DNA of 64,000 nt. Origin: Trichoplax sp. H2 (lineage: Eukaryota; Placozoa; Uniplacotomia; Trichoplacea). The stretch lies in the NCBI GenBank assembly GCA_003344405.1, contig NOWV01000022.1, positions 558,001 through 622,000 on the forward strand, written 5' to 3'. Of the stretch, positions 14,301-26,897 are shown piece by piece. A program made the position numbers and the translations under genes. Numbering within the stretch: position 1 is the first letter of the stretch; each line of letters opens with the position of its first letter. A model generated the notes under the pieces. That model saw nothing but the letters and a program-made list of their open reading frames with translations. It searched no databases and was not told where the DNA came from.

Positions 14301-14546
14301 CCATCTATCTTAGATACAGATTGCTAGGAGCTAACTTAGTCCTTTCTTATACTATCGTTTAATAAAATAGCGGCAATAACACCCCAGCAAATCCAAGATG
14401 AAGTTGCTTCTCGTGTTGCACCCCATAAAAAATTACGTGGAGGCATAGAAATTACAACATTCATCCCTAAGTTAGCAAGTGGTAAAATCTTACGACGTCA
14501 ATTAAAGGATAAATATAAAACCCAAGCTCTTTGCTGCAAGCTATAG
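8352..14546 (+). CDS. Acyl-CoA synthetase, 4-coumarate-CoA ligase-like, PTS1-like (copy 2)
   Basis: Tandem paralogue of the upstream synthetase with the same eight-exon plan: 8352-8459, 11572-11933, 12162-12486, 13067-13238, 13422-13528, 13796-14023, 14123-14252, 14371-14546. Exons 1, 2, 4, 6 and 8 match copy 1 exactly in length; the others differ by whole codons. Product 535 residues. P-loop [10 protein letters not shown] at 181-190, GYGMTET, WLKTGD and SGKILRR (Lys 516) are present, so it should be active. It ends in CKL, a variant of the peroxisomal SKL signal. Intron 1 is 3.1 kb against 252 bp in copy 1, and intron 3 contains tandem repeats. The exon 6 acceptor (13794-13795) has a weak pyrimidine tract and was fixed by alignment with copy 1. 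The substrate is unknown, and the diverged middle and C-terminus allow a different specificity. Confidence 0.92.
9054..9203 (+). CDS. Possible small ORF or exon nested in copy 2 intron 1
   Basis: A 49-codon ATG-to-TAA frame inside the 3.1-kb first intron of the second synthetase gene, on the same strand. Its composition is less AT-biased and more protein-like than surrounding sequence, with a run [11 protein letters not shown] near the end. A GTAAAT at 9200-9205 could be a splice donor, so this may be one exon of a nested gene or an alternative exon rather than a complete micropeptide. I do not recognise it and it may be chance. Confidence 0.22.
   Translation: MSNSNTINQLVALNVSTQPVSKEQPITDHYVLVEFPARNAWRKCIVIPM
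12509..13015. repeat. Tandem repeats in copy 2 intron 3, period 209 bp
   Basis: Two well-conserved units of about 209 bp begin at 12600 and 12809 with CATTCCATTTAGAGCAATA. A shorter related unit begins at about 12509, 23 nt after the exon 3 donor. Similarity runs through the unit, including the AACCTAAATAGCATTAAT-like stretch. They account for most of the intron's extra length compared with copy 1. Confidence 0.7.
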
Positions 14547-15289
14547 ATTGTTCTCATCTATTGCGCCATATTACACCCTATGCTTGGAGAAATTAGAAAT
14601 CTTATATCCCTAATTAATGAAACTATCAACAAAGAAGCACATGATCGCTGTTTATTCATATGACTTTCAAGATTTGAGAATTTAAGGAGGGAGTTAGCAC
14701 TAGTAAGCCGGCTTGAATATGGCATTACCCGTTTTTATCAATTTATAATAATTTGCAGCACATCTTTGCAAATATACCTACGCAAATATATTCACTGTAG
14801 AACATATCAATCATAACAAATTTGCTAAGATTTTTAAATAATTTATCTTATTCGTGTCCTTAACACTTGACGATGACGATGGTAGATGAAAAGCAATGGA
14901 AGAAGTTTTTATAACCCAGATTACAACCAGATCTTCTCTTGAAGGTTTCATTTATCTACAAAGTCATTTTGGGCTACTTTAATAACAGGTAGTTATGACA
15001 AACTTCGTTATTATCTACTATTCGACATAGTTTACAGGTTACCCATTTTCCAATATGGACCTCGGTCATTGCTACGAAATATTATTGGAAGCTAAAGTCT
15101 TTTCTTGCAAGAAGTATAAAGCATCCAATTGGATATGCCACGAAAACTTTATTATGTACTATTGTTATAAAAATTAATGTCACCGATATCTATTAATCTT
15201 AAATGACAAATATAATCGCTATAGACAGTAATAACCAACCGATGTTGGCTATTCACTCAAACTTTCTAATATAAATTACTGTACTCGTA

Positions 15290-15720
15290 TAAACTATTTT
15301 AACTATCCTTACGATATCGTAGATGATTATAATTTCCTTTGATCATTATAGATACTAATTTTCGAGTAGATCTTTCTTGACTATCTACCTTATCTAATGT
15401 CAGCCGTAGATTATCTCAATTATCGTATCATAGATGATCTTAAACTCCTTTAATCATCATAGACACTAATCATGATAAATCGATTTTGACTATCTAGCTT
15501 ATTTAACGTAAACTATAACCTATCTCAACCATGGATTGTAGGGGATTACAAACTTCTTTAATATATTATTGTTATAGAAAAATGAATGCAGTCATTAATG
15601 ATAGATGCCAATAAAGACATCAATAAAAAGTAGATCTTAATTGTCTACCTTATCTAATGTAAATTATAGTCTATTTCAATCACTTTATAGATAGTGACTA
15701 GCTTCTTGAAATATGTTATC
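15290..15720. repeat. Degenerate tandem array, period about 110 bp
   Basis: Units marked by a TAGATGATNNTAA-type block followed by a TTTAATCAT-type block and a CTACCTTATCTAATGT-type block recur at about 15319, 15429, 15537 and 15674. Spacing is 108-110 bp, then about 137. Strongly diverged. Confidence 0.5.
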
Positions 15721-17529
15721 ATGATGGCACCAAATGCTCATTTTACTTGCTACTATTATAATTATTAGCGAATTATATTGCATACCATCCAGTCTCTGCT
15801 AAAACAAGTAGCAGAAATGTTTTCGTTACGATGATTACAGTTTAACTGGCTATAATAGTAAGAATAGCATTCGAAGACTTTAAAAAGTGCTATAAGTTAT
15901 TCACATCATCTTATCAGAAATTATTGCAAAAAATTAATTCTGGTCTATGCCGCACTTAAGATAGTAATTTTAACGATTTTCTCGCTGTTTCCCGGCTAAT
16001 ATGACAAAACAATTTTTATTCAGTCTTGCTTATTAAGCTAAAGGACAAACGTGAACAAGAAGGAACCTCAGTATAATTATAGCAAATAGAAATTAGGAAC
16101 GTTTATTATATAAAATTTGTTGCATTCTTATTGAGCTTCCCGGGTATATGAATATCGAATAATTTTTACTATTAATTATGTTACAGTAAGTGATTACGGT
16201 TGCACAGTTAATAAATTCGCTGTTTGCCATGTCATATCATAGTAAAATTTCCAATTCTAGAATTAGAAATTAGCAATAACGGCAAATAAATATCTGATAT
16301 AACAGTTAATAGATGCTGGATGATTAAATTTTAATAATTCTATTATGAAACGTAGGTTTCAAATAATCCGATCAGATTCTTTATATGTAAGAGTAAGATG
16401 TAAATAACATCACTTTCTAGTACAAATCTTGTTATTAACTTGCTATAAAACCTCCTAAACTGCTATCATTATGACTGCTATTGATATCTGGTTATCAACA
16501 TCATTAGTATCTATCGATCGCTTTAGTATGCAGTTTAATAAAAAGTAAGATTGTCATTTCACATGACATTTTCCATTTTATTAAGAAGCTCCTAGAGAAA
16601 GCAGTTAGTAAAATATCTGTCACTGCCAACTTTCAAATTCTTCTTCAAAACATACAATATAAGGTTATACGAAACTATTTCATGGCTTTAACGAACTATA
16701 ATATCATGATAGCGATAATTCTAAAAGAAATCAGCAGATACTATTGATCTATTACTGCTTCTATTTTGCGCTGGTAATTTAAATGAATTCAAATGGAAGT
16801 GAACATCTAAGTTAATCTACTGTATTTACTTTTTATTGAATTCAATATCCATTTAATGATCATATTACTGTTTTCAATTAAGATGCTACATCCGTGCTCC
16901 ATAAAATCCTATTGTTGATTGTTTAATAGCTTTTCATCTCAATTATTAAGTGACAGCTCTTTGTCCGTTTAAAGATATCGGCATGCATTTCTTATTTATT
17001 TTTGCACCGATGTCCAAAAACATCAAAAGCCGTTATATCGCCAAATAAGTTGAAGATATTACTGAAAATCAATGGCAAAGAAGTACTTATGTCAGTGATC
17101 TATCTTATCGCTAAAACATCATTAAAAAATTAATACAGATTATTGGGATGTCTTTATATCGTTATATGTTAAGAAATTGAAGTTATGACAACAGGCAACA
17201 TGGTGCGCATAATACTATTCCGGATATTACTACTCCAAAAATGTATATGGCAATAAAAACAAGAATTTTTCCGGCTAAAATTAATATTGAATTATTGCAA
17301 TACCGGTATACCATAGTTTGTTGGCAAAAGCGATGTTACAGCCTTGATCGGATATTTTATCAGTAAAGTTGTAGTGTACTTGAAGTTTATTTTTATACAA
17401 TGAAAGGAAATTTGTTTACAATCTATTATAGGTAAGAAAATTTATTTCTTTTCTTCTTGATCTACTCTACTATTTGCTATTTAATCGGATGCTTATTGGT
17501 AAATAGCCTACTGTCAAAATACTAAACGT

Positions 17530-17715
17530 TACAATTTATATGAAGGAATATCGTATTGTGCCTTTAATTTCAAATATTTAATAATATGCTATATATTAAA
17601 ATTTTTACAAAGGAATGTCGTATTTTATCTTCAATTTTCAAATATTTAATATACTACACATTAGAATTCATATAAAGGAATATCGATTTCTACTTTCAAT
17701 TTTCGAATGTTTTAA
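17530..17715. repeat. Three tandem units, period about 66 bp
   Basis: AAGGAATRTCG followed by a TTCAATTTTCAAATATTTAAT-like segment occurs three times, with AAGGAA at about 17543, 17609 and 17675. Copies differ by a few substitutions. Confidence 0.65.
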
Positions 17716-18664
17716 TTAACAAGTCCAGTTCAGCAGATATTGTTGTCATGAAAATGTATGCTCTTCAATTATAAAGATCAACATAGCTGATGAAAAGACG
17801 CAGCAATTATCCAATTTTAATCAATGTGACCAATATTTGAAAAAGATTACTTGCAATTCTTTGTAAGACGTTGTTACTACTTAAAATATATAATTATATT
17901 TGCCTTGACCTCGTGAAAAATAGTACTTTATTGTTATATAGCGGAGCTATTCACCTAAGTGCTCAGTCTGACTTGAACTTTGAGGTTAAATAATTTTTGT
18001 ATCAATAATTTACAATAAGTGAATATTACTCTAAATCCGGCAGAATAAAAAATATACCGATAGTTTTTAGTTCAAGTTGGATATACAGAATTGATCATAG
18101 TTTACTACTCATAATCAAGGTTTAAAAATATACAATTGGAAATAATTGCTAAAATCATAAAATTCACACGATCAAAATTTAGTTACCAGTTCTGAAGCTA
18201 GATCAATCATCTATTATATAAGTATTATATCAGAAAGCTAATAAAACCTGTTAAAAAATAATGCTGTTTTTACTATAAAAACACAATAAAAAGAATATTA
18301 TCTAACTCAGCTATATTATTACTAATATAGCACAATAAGTTATAAATATCGAAACAATAATTGGTTAGTAACTTAAACTTACCTATCAATCAATTTAAGA
18401 CCTCATTAATTCATATTGTGATACTAAAATACTGTTATAATGTAATTTTCTTGCATTATAATAATTAATAAGTGCACTAAATAAATATTATCTTGACGCT
18501 GACTTGGCCAAGTGGATATTTTTACAGCTCAATATACACTTCTTTTTGTCATATTTGTAGTGCAATTCTAATTACTAATAATACGTTCGTCATCAGGAGG
18601 CTATAATTATTCTATACTCCTGTAGACAAAAGATCTAGGCAAACAACGCTACTAAACTATATCA

Positions 18665-19005
18665 ATACCAATGAGTTTGGCTAAAATAACATTACAAAAT
18701 TGTACAGTTATCCATGCATGTACATATATAAGTCATAGATAAGCTTGCTATCACTAAATATCAAAGGCACTTATTAGACAAAAAAAGTTTTAATGTTACT
18801 AAACAAAATTCCTTCCACGCTAATCTTATCTTTTACTGATAAATTCGGCTAAGATAACATCACAAAATTAAACAATTATCTATTCAAGCATATATAAAAT
18901 ATACGTAAGATCTCTCACACTAACTATTAAGTCAATTTATTGATAAAAATAGTATTACACTTACCAAACAAAAATCCTTCCATGCTTAGCTTATTTATAA
19001 TAAAT
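18665..19005. repeat. Two-copy tandem duplication, period 168 bp
   Basis: GGCTAARATAACATYACAAAATT at 18679 and 18847, and TCCTTCCAYGCT near the end of each unit, show two diverged copies of about 168 bp upstream of the cysteine-rich protein gene. Confidence 0.6.
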
Positions 19006-19269
19006 GTGTAATAAAAGGTACCGTTAAAGTTAGAAAGATGGATAGAATTTATAATGATAACATGTAAGGATAAATAATTTCAAAGAGAATACAAATATAC
19101 GTAAATTAATTATAATTATTGATGATTGATAGATACAGTAGTTGAGCCTAATAAGGTAATATCATCCTAATTAAATGTTATGTTATAAGCATTTTCCTGT
19201 CAGCAAAATTAGTGCTTATTTTATCTAGGGAATAAATTCGCAAAAATAAATAAAAATAGAATTTCCATC

Positions 19270-22200
19270 ATGGGTTATTCTTTCATCGTTTTTCTCCTGT
19301 TTTTACAATCTTGCTATGGATATGAAGAACAATCAAACAAGGTAGATAAACAGCTAGAGAATGAATGTTTCTATCGCGTATTAGCAGCATAATTTATAAT
19401 ATAATATTGGACAGAGTAAAATGAAATAGATGAAAATCTGATCATGATATGACCATATCACAGACAAAGTTAATCTTTTAGTTATTGTAGGTTAAAAAAT
19501 CGTTCATAATTCTCAAATAGATGTACTTACATCTGTGTTACAAGTTACATTTAACCACTATCTAAAGCATTCTCAGATTCTCAAAATTTAGCTGTAGTAA
19601 CAAATCAAACTAAGTTGATTAGAAACTACGGTATAAAATTTTTGAAACCTTTATTCATTCCTATAAACCCAAATTATTCAAGTAGTTCGACTTTTATATC
19701 TATTTCCTGATAGCATAGATATTTTAATTTCAATCCCAATTTGAAGCTATACTTTAGAATTATTTTACGAAGAAACTGGATAAACGGAATTCATCATTTG
19801 AGCATTTACTAGTATCAATTCAACAATAGAAATCATATTTTGATGAAGCATATATCATTCATTATGCTTATAGAAAGGAAAGGATACTAGCAAGGATAAG
19901 ATAAGCGCGTAATTTTGTAAAGTAACGATGATAAACATATCAATATGATGATGAAAAAATACTTTCCATCTTACATTAAAGTAGAGAGATTGAAAGCTTC
20001 TGCATAGAAATTGTCAGTTACCGTATATAGTATTTGGCACTCGTAAGCCAGTTAACAAAATTATCCATTGAATAAATTGATTTAAAAATAATTAATTGAT
20101 TTTGATAAGATAGGAGTAAAAAGTGGTATCATTTAGAGAGTTATACTATATTATCATAATAGAAGATGAAAAGGCTCATGTAGCAACTATTAGACGACCC
20201 AGAGCGAGTAAGAAATTATCCTATAAGGACATTTATTGCTTTTAATAGCCAGATATCGATTAACATCTAGCGTAGAAACTGATATCACTTAGGGAACCAT
20301 GCTATACTATAATTATACAAGATGAAAAAGTCTCACGTAGTTGTTAGATGACCCAAGCGACTGATAAAATTATCTTATAATGACATTTATTTTTTTAATA
20401 GCGTGATATCAATTTGCTTCTACTGTATTATGTACAGTATATACTAATTTACACGGCAGAATAGATTACATTAAAGAAAGGAATAAATCAGTATGGCCAG
20501 ATTCAATAATGTTATTTAAAGTTATAAAAATTATTCAATCCATAAGTCGATAATGAGACAATTCCATACTCTATTTATTAAAAAGAATGAAAGTTATTTC
20601 CTTTTTCGTCAACACCGTATAATATTTCTATCAAGTCCATTCCATTTTGATTGACGGTTTTATTATTTTTCATGTGAAGGCAACTTATGACTTTAACCTA
20701 TAATTTTTTGTTTTTCTCTAATAAGTTACGTCTGTAATAGTTTGATTAAAGGTATTAATGCTTCTAATCGAGCCCAAGCATATAATCTCCTTTAACCTAA
20801 AATTTTTAATGCCGTTAAGATCTACATCAATTTAATTAGTATATGAATTAATAATTTTGAAAGTAAAAAGCCTATAAAAATCTTCAAATATATTGCCTTC
20901 ATATCATCATTTTACGGAATAATATAATTCATGTTTAAGTGTCTCCTTGTCATCGATTTTTCTATACTGTCTTATTCCTAATTTGTATTAATTACAAAGT
21001 TCGGATATTCTAAGGGATACTGACGATTCTAATGGTAATAAAATTATTTCTATAATTCTGTTCTTAGATAAAAACAAAGTTAGCTAGCAGTATAACTACG
21101 CAAGCCTACTACGATAGTAATATCCATTCCTGTAGGCGGCTCGATCCAGTTGGACAGCGATATTGTGGACAATATTATATCTCACCAGCTGTAGCCATCA
21201 GTACTCAAGTTAAATTATTTCAAACCTACGTGCAAACATTTAACAATTTTCGATCGTTAATATCGAATGATTGTGCTACTATTTTAAAACAGGTTATCTG
21301 TAAAAGTGTTTATCCACGATGCACATCAGATATGACTCAAGTAATATGGTTTAATTTCACATCGGATTGCTCTAAACTATCTACAGCATGCGCTTATACG
21401 CCAGCAATGGCATTTATGTCGCTATGCGGTACTAACGTTCATTCTCATACATATAGCTTGTTGGATTGTACAAAACCATCTGACATGTATCATTGGCCTA
21501 AATATTGTCCTCCACTACCTACTCAGATTCGATTTCCACAATGGATGTTACCATTATTGAGTTCGCGTCGTACTACTGCCATAGCAGTTAAAAGCAATTT
21601 AATACAAACTCATGGGTTATATCATCAGTGCCTTGATCAAGCTACGACTATCATTTGTCAATCGATACCATTTTGCTCTTCAGATGGGAAAAGATTACTT
21701 AGTGGTACAACAAAACAAGATTGTATATCGAAAACTTCCTGGTAAGTTTATGTGTGATGAATGAATAACGAGAAATTATCCTATGTAAATATTAGACTAA
21801 GTTTATTATAATGACAGAGACTTACCTGCTACATGGTTTTGGAAAATGTTGTTTCTTATCTCTATAGCACTATTTACTTCCTAATTTTGAAGTCATCTAC
21901 TGTAATTCTGTTTACAATAGGTAGTTGAATATGTAATTTCTAAATTTTAAGTACTTCTAGGACTTACAAGTACAGTCATTCCTAGTTAAATTCACTCATA
22001 CTAATTAGATTATCAGTGAAATGATGTTGAATACGTTTTGATTACGTATAGGTTCAATACTTTATGTAGGACTATTATTTATTGTAATATCTAATTATGT
22101 GTAAGCTATATCATTCAGAATATTAATGATATTCGTACACATAAGATTAAATGGTTATACCTAATTTTAATATCATATTATCTGCGTTATCGCTGACTTT

Positions 22201-22919
22201 GTTCCCATTTATTATCAATTTACGATCCTAATTCTTTACTCAGGATAATAAATGCTACATGCAGTATACTGTCATTTTGGTACTTTATCCGCCATACAAT
22301 TATCACTAATTCTTATTCGTAATTATCAGTGCATCCTAGATATTTTCGTAGACTAAGGGATACCCATATATAACATAACGTATTCGTAGTTGCATACAAT
22401 ATTGGTCATAAAGAAATAATTCCGTAGTGTCTACCATTGATCAAAAAGCCCAGTGTAATTAATCTTCGGTATTATAAATAATACCTTCATTATTGACAAC
22501 GTTCAACACCTGCAATATTTGATAGTATTTACTGTACATATACTTCATGCGATAATATGCAAAATTAAACATCTAAAGAGGGGTAAACGTTTTGTCGTCG
22601 CTAATGGTCAGACTAAAATTAAAACTATAATTCTTTTTATAGTCTGACAGGTATTGCGAAATTACTAGTCAACGCAACACTTGATTGTGGATCATTTCCA
22701 GACTCTGAGGCAAAACAAGAATTGATTGAATCTGATCAAGGCTATGGTGATTCCACTACATTTATTCTACCAGAAACAACTACAAAAATTGTTTCTAGTA
22801 TCGGTACTACCGTTGACTCAAGTCAAAAGAATATTAATGCTGCGCAGTCTTTTCTCGTTACGTCAGTTAACAGTCTAGTCGTTTTAATTAGTATGACTAT
22901 TATAATGATTTTACACTAA
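19270..22919 (+). CDS. Secreted two-module cysteine-rich (frizzled-CRD-like) protein A, probably membrane-anchored
   Basis: Three exons: 19270-19341, 21068-21741, 22643-22919, joined in phase 0 then phase 2 to 340 residues. Exon 1 encodes a signal peptide (hydrophobic core to SCYG). The ectodomain has two modules. Module 1 spacing is C-x8-C-x6-C-x15-C-x6-C-x11-C and module 2 is C-x8-C-x5-C-x15-C-x5-C-x14-C. Module 1 is preceded by two more cysteines. The C-x8-C-x6-C pattern resembles part of frizzled-type cysteine-rich domains, but not every canonical cysteine is present. A Ser/Thr-rich stalk and a hydrophobic tail ending IMILH follow with no cytoplasmic segment, consistent with a GPI-anchor signal (inference). 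Its paralogue at 29745 has the same intron positions. Likely a cell-surface ligand-binding or Wnt-modulating protein; function unknown. The exon 2 acceptor at 21067 was chosen because it keeps phase and is pyrimidine-rich. Confidence 0.8.
20110..20420. repeat. Two-copy tandem duplication in intron 1, period about 156 bp
   Basis: AGATGAAAA-containing units at about 20164 and 20320, with shared GACCCA and GGACATTTAT/TGACATTTAT blocks, inside intron 1 of cysteine-rich protein A. Confidence 0.6.
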
Positions 22920-23847
22920 GATTGAAACACCAATAGCTACCTTAGGGAAGGATAAAAATAATAAAAATACTCAAGGTCTACTATCATCATCAATATAAGC
23001 ATTGATAAGACGCGCATTATTATAGTTATTAATTATTTAAATAAACAGTGTTTTAGTATCGGCAATAATCGAAGGTGGTATACTGTCAAAAAATCTGAAT
23101 TTAGTAACTACTTATCTTAGTATTAGTAATGTTATGTGACGCTTTTAAAATAAATAATTTGCTATTGCATAACATGGTAATCATTATAGTGAGAAGGATC
23201 GTATAATTATAATTGTATGCTGTATTATCTAAATAAATTTATTAAGATTAATAAACTTTTACACGTATGTATGAACATTGTATTATCAGTATGTATTCAC
23301 AGATTTAGATTAAAACATTAAATTTAAATATAACAATTTTGGGCTATGGTATAGTAAATTTTAAGTGGAAATTAACAATCCTCAAAGGAGATAATTGGTT
23401 CTTAGCTGCCCACTGAGCGCCATCTTTTCATGTGAATCAGAGGTTTTGTTTCGGTTTTTCAAATGGCCGACATCCCTTCTATATATATTTTAATTTTTAA
23501 AGAAGAAGATATTAACACAGGATTGCATCACGAACATTGTCTATATCTTACGTGAGAGACGAAAATCACCATACTATAATTGTATAAACACCACATATCT
23601 TAATAGTATGAAAATTTCTTGATATGTTATTATTTCTTCATTTAAGAATGTTAGTAGACGTTACAAATTTCTTAATGTATCAATTTAGGCATTGACTATG
23701 AGTTAATACTAATATATGTTGTTCTATCAATCAATCAATGAAATGTGGCTATAAACTCTCCATGCTATCAAAATAGTACTAATATACTTAAGTAGATCTA
23801 ATGTGTATTAAGTTGAACTATTAATAACCCCTAAATATACATACTTA
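22920..23847. other. Spacer between convergent 3' ends
   Basis: The cysteine-rich gene A (+) and the TMCO6-like gene (-) converge here. AATAAA at 22960-22965, 41 nt after the stop of gene A, is its likely poly(A) signal. A small GC-richer patch at about 23405-23475 contains AAGATGGCGC on the minus strand (23417-23426). Confidence 0.5.
22960..22965 (+). terminator. Poly(A) signal for cysteine-rich protein A
   Basis: AATAAA 41 nt downstream of the TAA at 22917-22919. Confidence 0.45.
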
Positions 23848-26800
23848 TTAACTGTTTTCAATGGCAAAAAAACTATCTAGTAGCTGACTAGCAGTTTTTC
23901 TTAATGATTCATCATCTCGGTATAAGAGTAAATCTAACTCCTCTTGTATATTCAATTGATTCAGTATGCGCTTGCCCTTTAATTTCGGTAAGAGATAGGA
24001 TCGTTATCAAAAGCTATGTATTGCCTACTGTATTAATAAGGACAATATGAACAGTACTTACATCGGGAATCGTCGCTATCGTAATCTGAATGATATCTAA
24101 GAACACTAATGCTTTATCCACATCTGCAGATTTTAAGTTAGCCGTAACAGCTAAAAGGTAAAATTAGTTTTATTAATAAGACAAAAAAATAAATTGGATA
24201 ATTAAAAATTTGAAAGATACTAAAGTACGTAGCTATGCCGACCCCGAGCTAATTCTTGTGTATTCTTACCTTGCAAAGCGTTCAAACGGGCAAGATGCTG
24301 GATACAATCTGAGCCAAGACTAGCATAATTTCTTAAAGCCATAGCTGCCTAACATTAGCGAGTATTTTGTTAACTTAGTCCTACGCAATCTCTTTATCAA
24401 CAGACTATCATGAAATGTCAAATTAAGTCTACTTCTATTCCAATTTCATTGGCCCAAGAAAGTCGTTTAATAGCTTCCTTAATCAGCTCAATCCCACTCT
24501 CATTTATAACCGTTAAATTCACTTGAGATCCACCTATTCATATAATAATAAAGTATTCAACCCTGTTGTAGCTATATTCAAATTATAGCTTCTTAATTGC
24601 TGATATAATACGCCAAATACATACTTACATAATAGATTTGAAAATAACCAAAAAATTTCCTTAACCACGTGACTTGATAAAAATATTAAAATAAGATCAT
24701 TTTATTCATGAAATACCAATAAATTCGTACTCAGATGATATCCCCAGTTTTTTTGCCGAAGCCACCGTTAGTATAAAATAATTTATGCACCTATGAGTAT
24801 TATGGTTAATCCAGTATATTAAATCATCTAAAATTCTTGGTTCTTCCAAAATTAAGGCATTAAATTCATCTAATCCACCCGCAAGATTTCCAATAATTCT
24901 AATAGCTGGTGTTAGAATCTGAAATATAAAAATATTGACCTTCACAATTAATGTCCATAGACAAAGTTAAAGTAAGAATTCTAACATAATTAATATAACA
25001 TAGACCTACTTTAATTTGGTAATTTCGTGATTCCGTTAAAAAGCGAATGACTTTTGTTACTAGCTTTACAATATTAGTCGATAATAAGACACTGTCATAT
25101 CCGTTCCTACAATAATTAAAATAGAAGTAAATTTTATTGAAGGAACTAGCGTTTGTATTGCATGAAAAATAGCTCACTTGGCAGTAATATGATGCAGTAG
25201 ATGTAATATATCAGGCAAAATCGTAAAAGATATCTTATCTTCCTTATCAAATTGAAGGTGGTTCGTCAAGTACTTCAAGACGTTACAATCTATCATTTCT
25301 CTATAAGATTTATAAAGATATACAATACATTAACTACATAAACACTATAAGTTGTATAGCCGACTTTACCTCTACTGACAACATATATATAATAGGAACT
25401 AATAAAAGTAATAATATAAATTTTAATATAGACGTACTTGAGGTTAATATCATCTTCCCTGGTGAAATTGGAGAGTGCAAATGCAGCAGATTGTATAACA
25501 TTTTCAGATGTTGCCTAAGAATGTTATTGAATGGATGGAATAAAAACTTCAAGTCTACAGTATACTTTTAATCGAAATTCGTTGCTAAATCCTATCTGCT
25601 CTATGTTAAATAAAAGTCAAAAATTTACGTTTAATAGTGATACTAGAGGTTTGGTGACACCCTGTTTGACTAATAATTTCCGAGATTTTTTACCATCCCC
25701 AGCCATGTTCCCAATAGCCCAAGCACATTGATCCTAAGATAATGAGACGGTAGACTAAGGTATGAATAACTAAAGCATACAGCACTATAGAAAAATTTAT
25801 ACATTAGGATTTAAAGTAATAAATAATTATATAATTAATAAATCTATAGGATGTGTATAATACGTGAAATGATAGTTATCTCCATAATTACAGTGCATAG
25901 TAAAAAATACCTGCATCGCCAAATTTTGTCCAGACAGGTAAGTAATACAATATGGGGCAGCCAGACGCGTTACTTGTAGCGTTTGTTTATGATTTCCTGT
26001 ACAAATATTGGTAATGCACCAAGCAGCATGCTCCTGCAAATCTGAATCACTCTGGGTTAAGATACCGATTAGTGATTGTAGAGCATTGTCGACACTACAG
26101 ACGGATAGGAAATAAAATTCACGATTAAACCTGAAGTTAATGCGATAGAATATCAATATATGTCGTGTATATAGTGAGAGATGAATTATAAAATTGTAAT
26201 TTACTGCCTTCCTTCACAGGCAATTTAATAGTAGTGTCTGCTTATGTTAGAACTAGTTACCCTAGAAATGTTGAGATTAAGGCCTCATCTTGAGTAAAAG
26301 CTCTGCATAAATTCTTCAGTATATCCATTCTGGAATTATTATGCTTTAGCAATCCTCGAGCCAGGGTCTGTACCTTTAAGAGATACGTACATACTGGTAT
26401 TAAGCAAAGACACTACAGATTAATTAGTAAAACATTCCTAAATTTATTCTAGAGCTTAATTCTACGTTGCGAATCTACCATTTTACTGACTGGATCCAAT
26501 AATCTGTATGCAACTTACATGATTGCTATCATAGTACTGTTCATCCTGGACGTTATCGTTAAAATATCGAGGTCTTTTTGATGAAATTAATTGATCTCGT
26601 TGTCGGCGTATAAAATCTACCAAGAATAAATTGGAGGAAATTATCAGCTGGAAGGATTCGACATCATCCTTCAAGATACTGATAGAAAATATTAATCTAC
26701 CTTACACATCTTTTACTAGATACTGGATTATTTAAATCATGGAACTTGTCATGTTTAAGAGAAATAAGTAAGAAATAGGGTAGGATAACTGATTTTATTT

Positions 26801-26897
26801 TCAATTTACCTTGTTGTTGTTTGCGACGATCATTTCGACGATCTTCAATTTGACCACTAGCATGCTTATACAAATGACTATGATCTAGACTAGCCAT
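23848..26897 (-). CDS. TMCO6: Importin-alpha-like ARM-repeat protein, probable TMCO6 orthologue
   Basis: Fourteen exons on the minus strand, in order: 26810-26897, 26519-26616, 26261-26373, 25911-26094, 25629-25733, 25438-25514, 25178-25300, 25010-25106, 24791-24918, 24629-24672, 24433-24533, 24270-24348, 24062-24150, 23848-23976. All phases agree and give 484 residues. An Arg/Lys-rich N-terminus (RRNDRRKQQQ, then RRQRDQL) resembles an importin-beta-binding segment. ARM-type helices follow, with HAAWCITNICTG and DQCAWAIGNMAGDG, the importin-alpha-like signatures. Later ARM repeats have lost the typical WxxxN ladder. Length and the LAAPYCITYLS region fit TMCO6 better than a canonical importin alpha, which is longer and keeps more tryptophan arrays. 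Role of TMCO6 is poorly known. A 44-nt exon at 24629-24672 is needed to keep frame. ATG 26897 is chosen; an in-frame ATG at 26909 is an alternative. Confidence 0.85.

Larger units (their letters stand above)
14547..19269. other. Intergenic spacer with tandem repeats
   Basis: A 4.7-kb AT-rich interval with no supportable coding exon. It contains three separate degenerate tandem arrays (15290-15720, 17530-17715, 18665-19005). I found no tRNA or snRNA signature. Confidence 0.5.

Noticed and set aside
1825-14546. Luciferase-like light-producing enzymes
   Set aside because: SKL ends and ANL motifs are shared by many non-luminous acyl-CoA synthetases; nothing specific to luciferase is seen.
23848-26897. 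Canonical importin alpha
   Set aside because: Too short and lacking most later Trp-Asn ARM ladders; fits the TMCO6 branch better, though not excluded.
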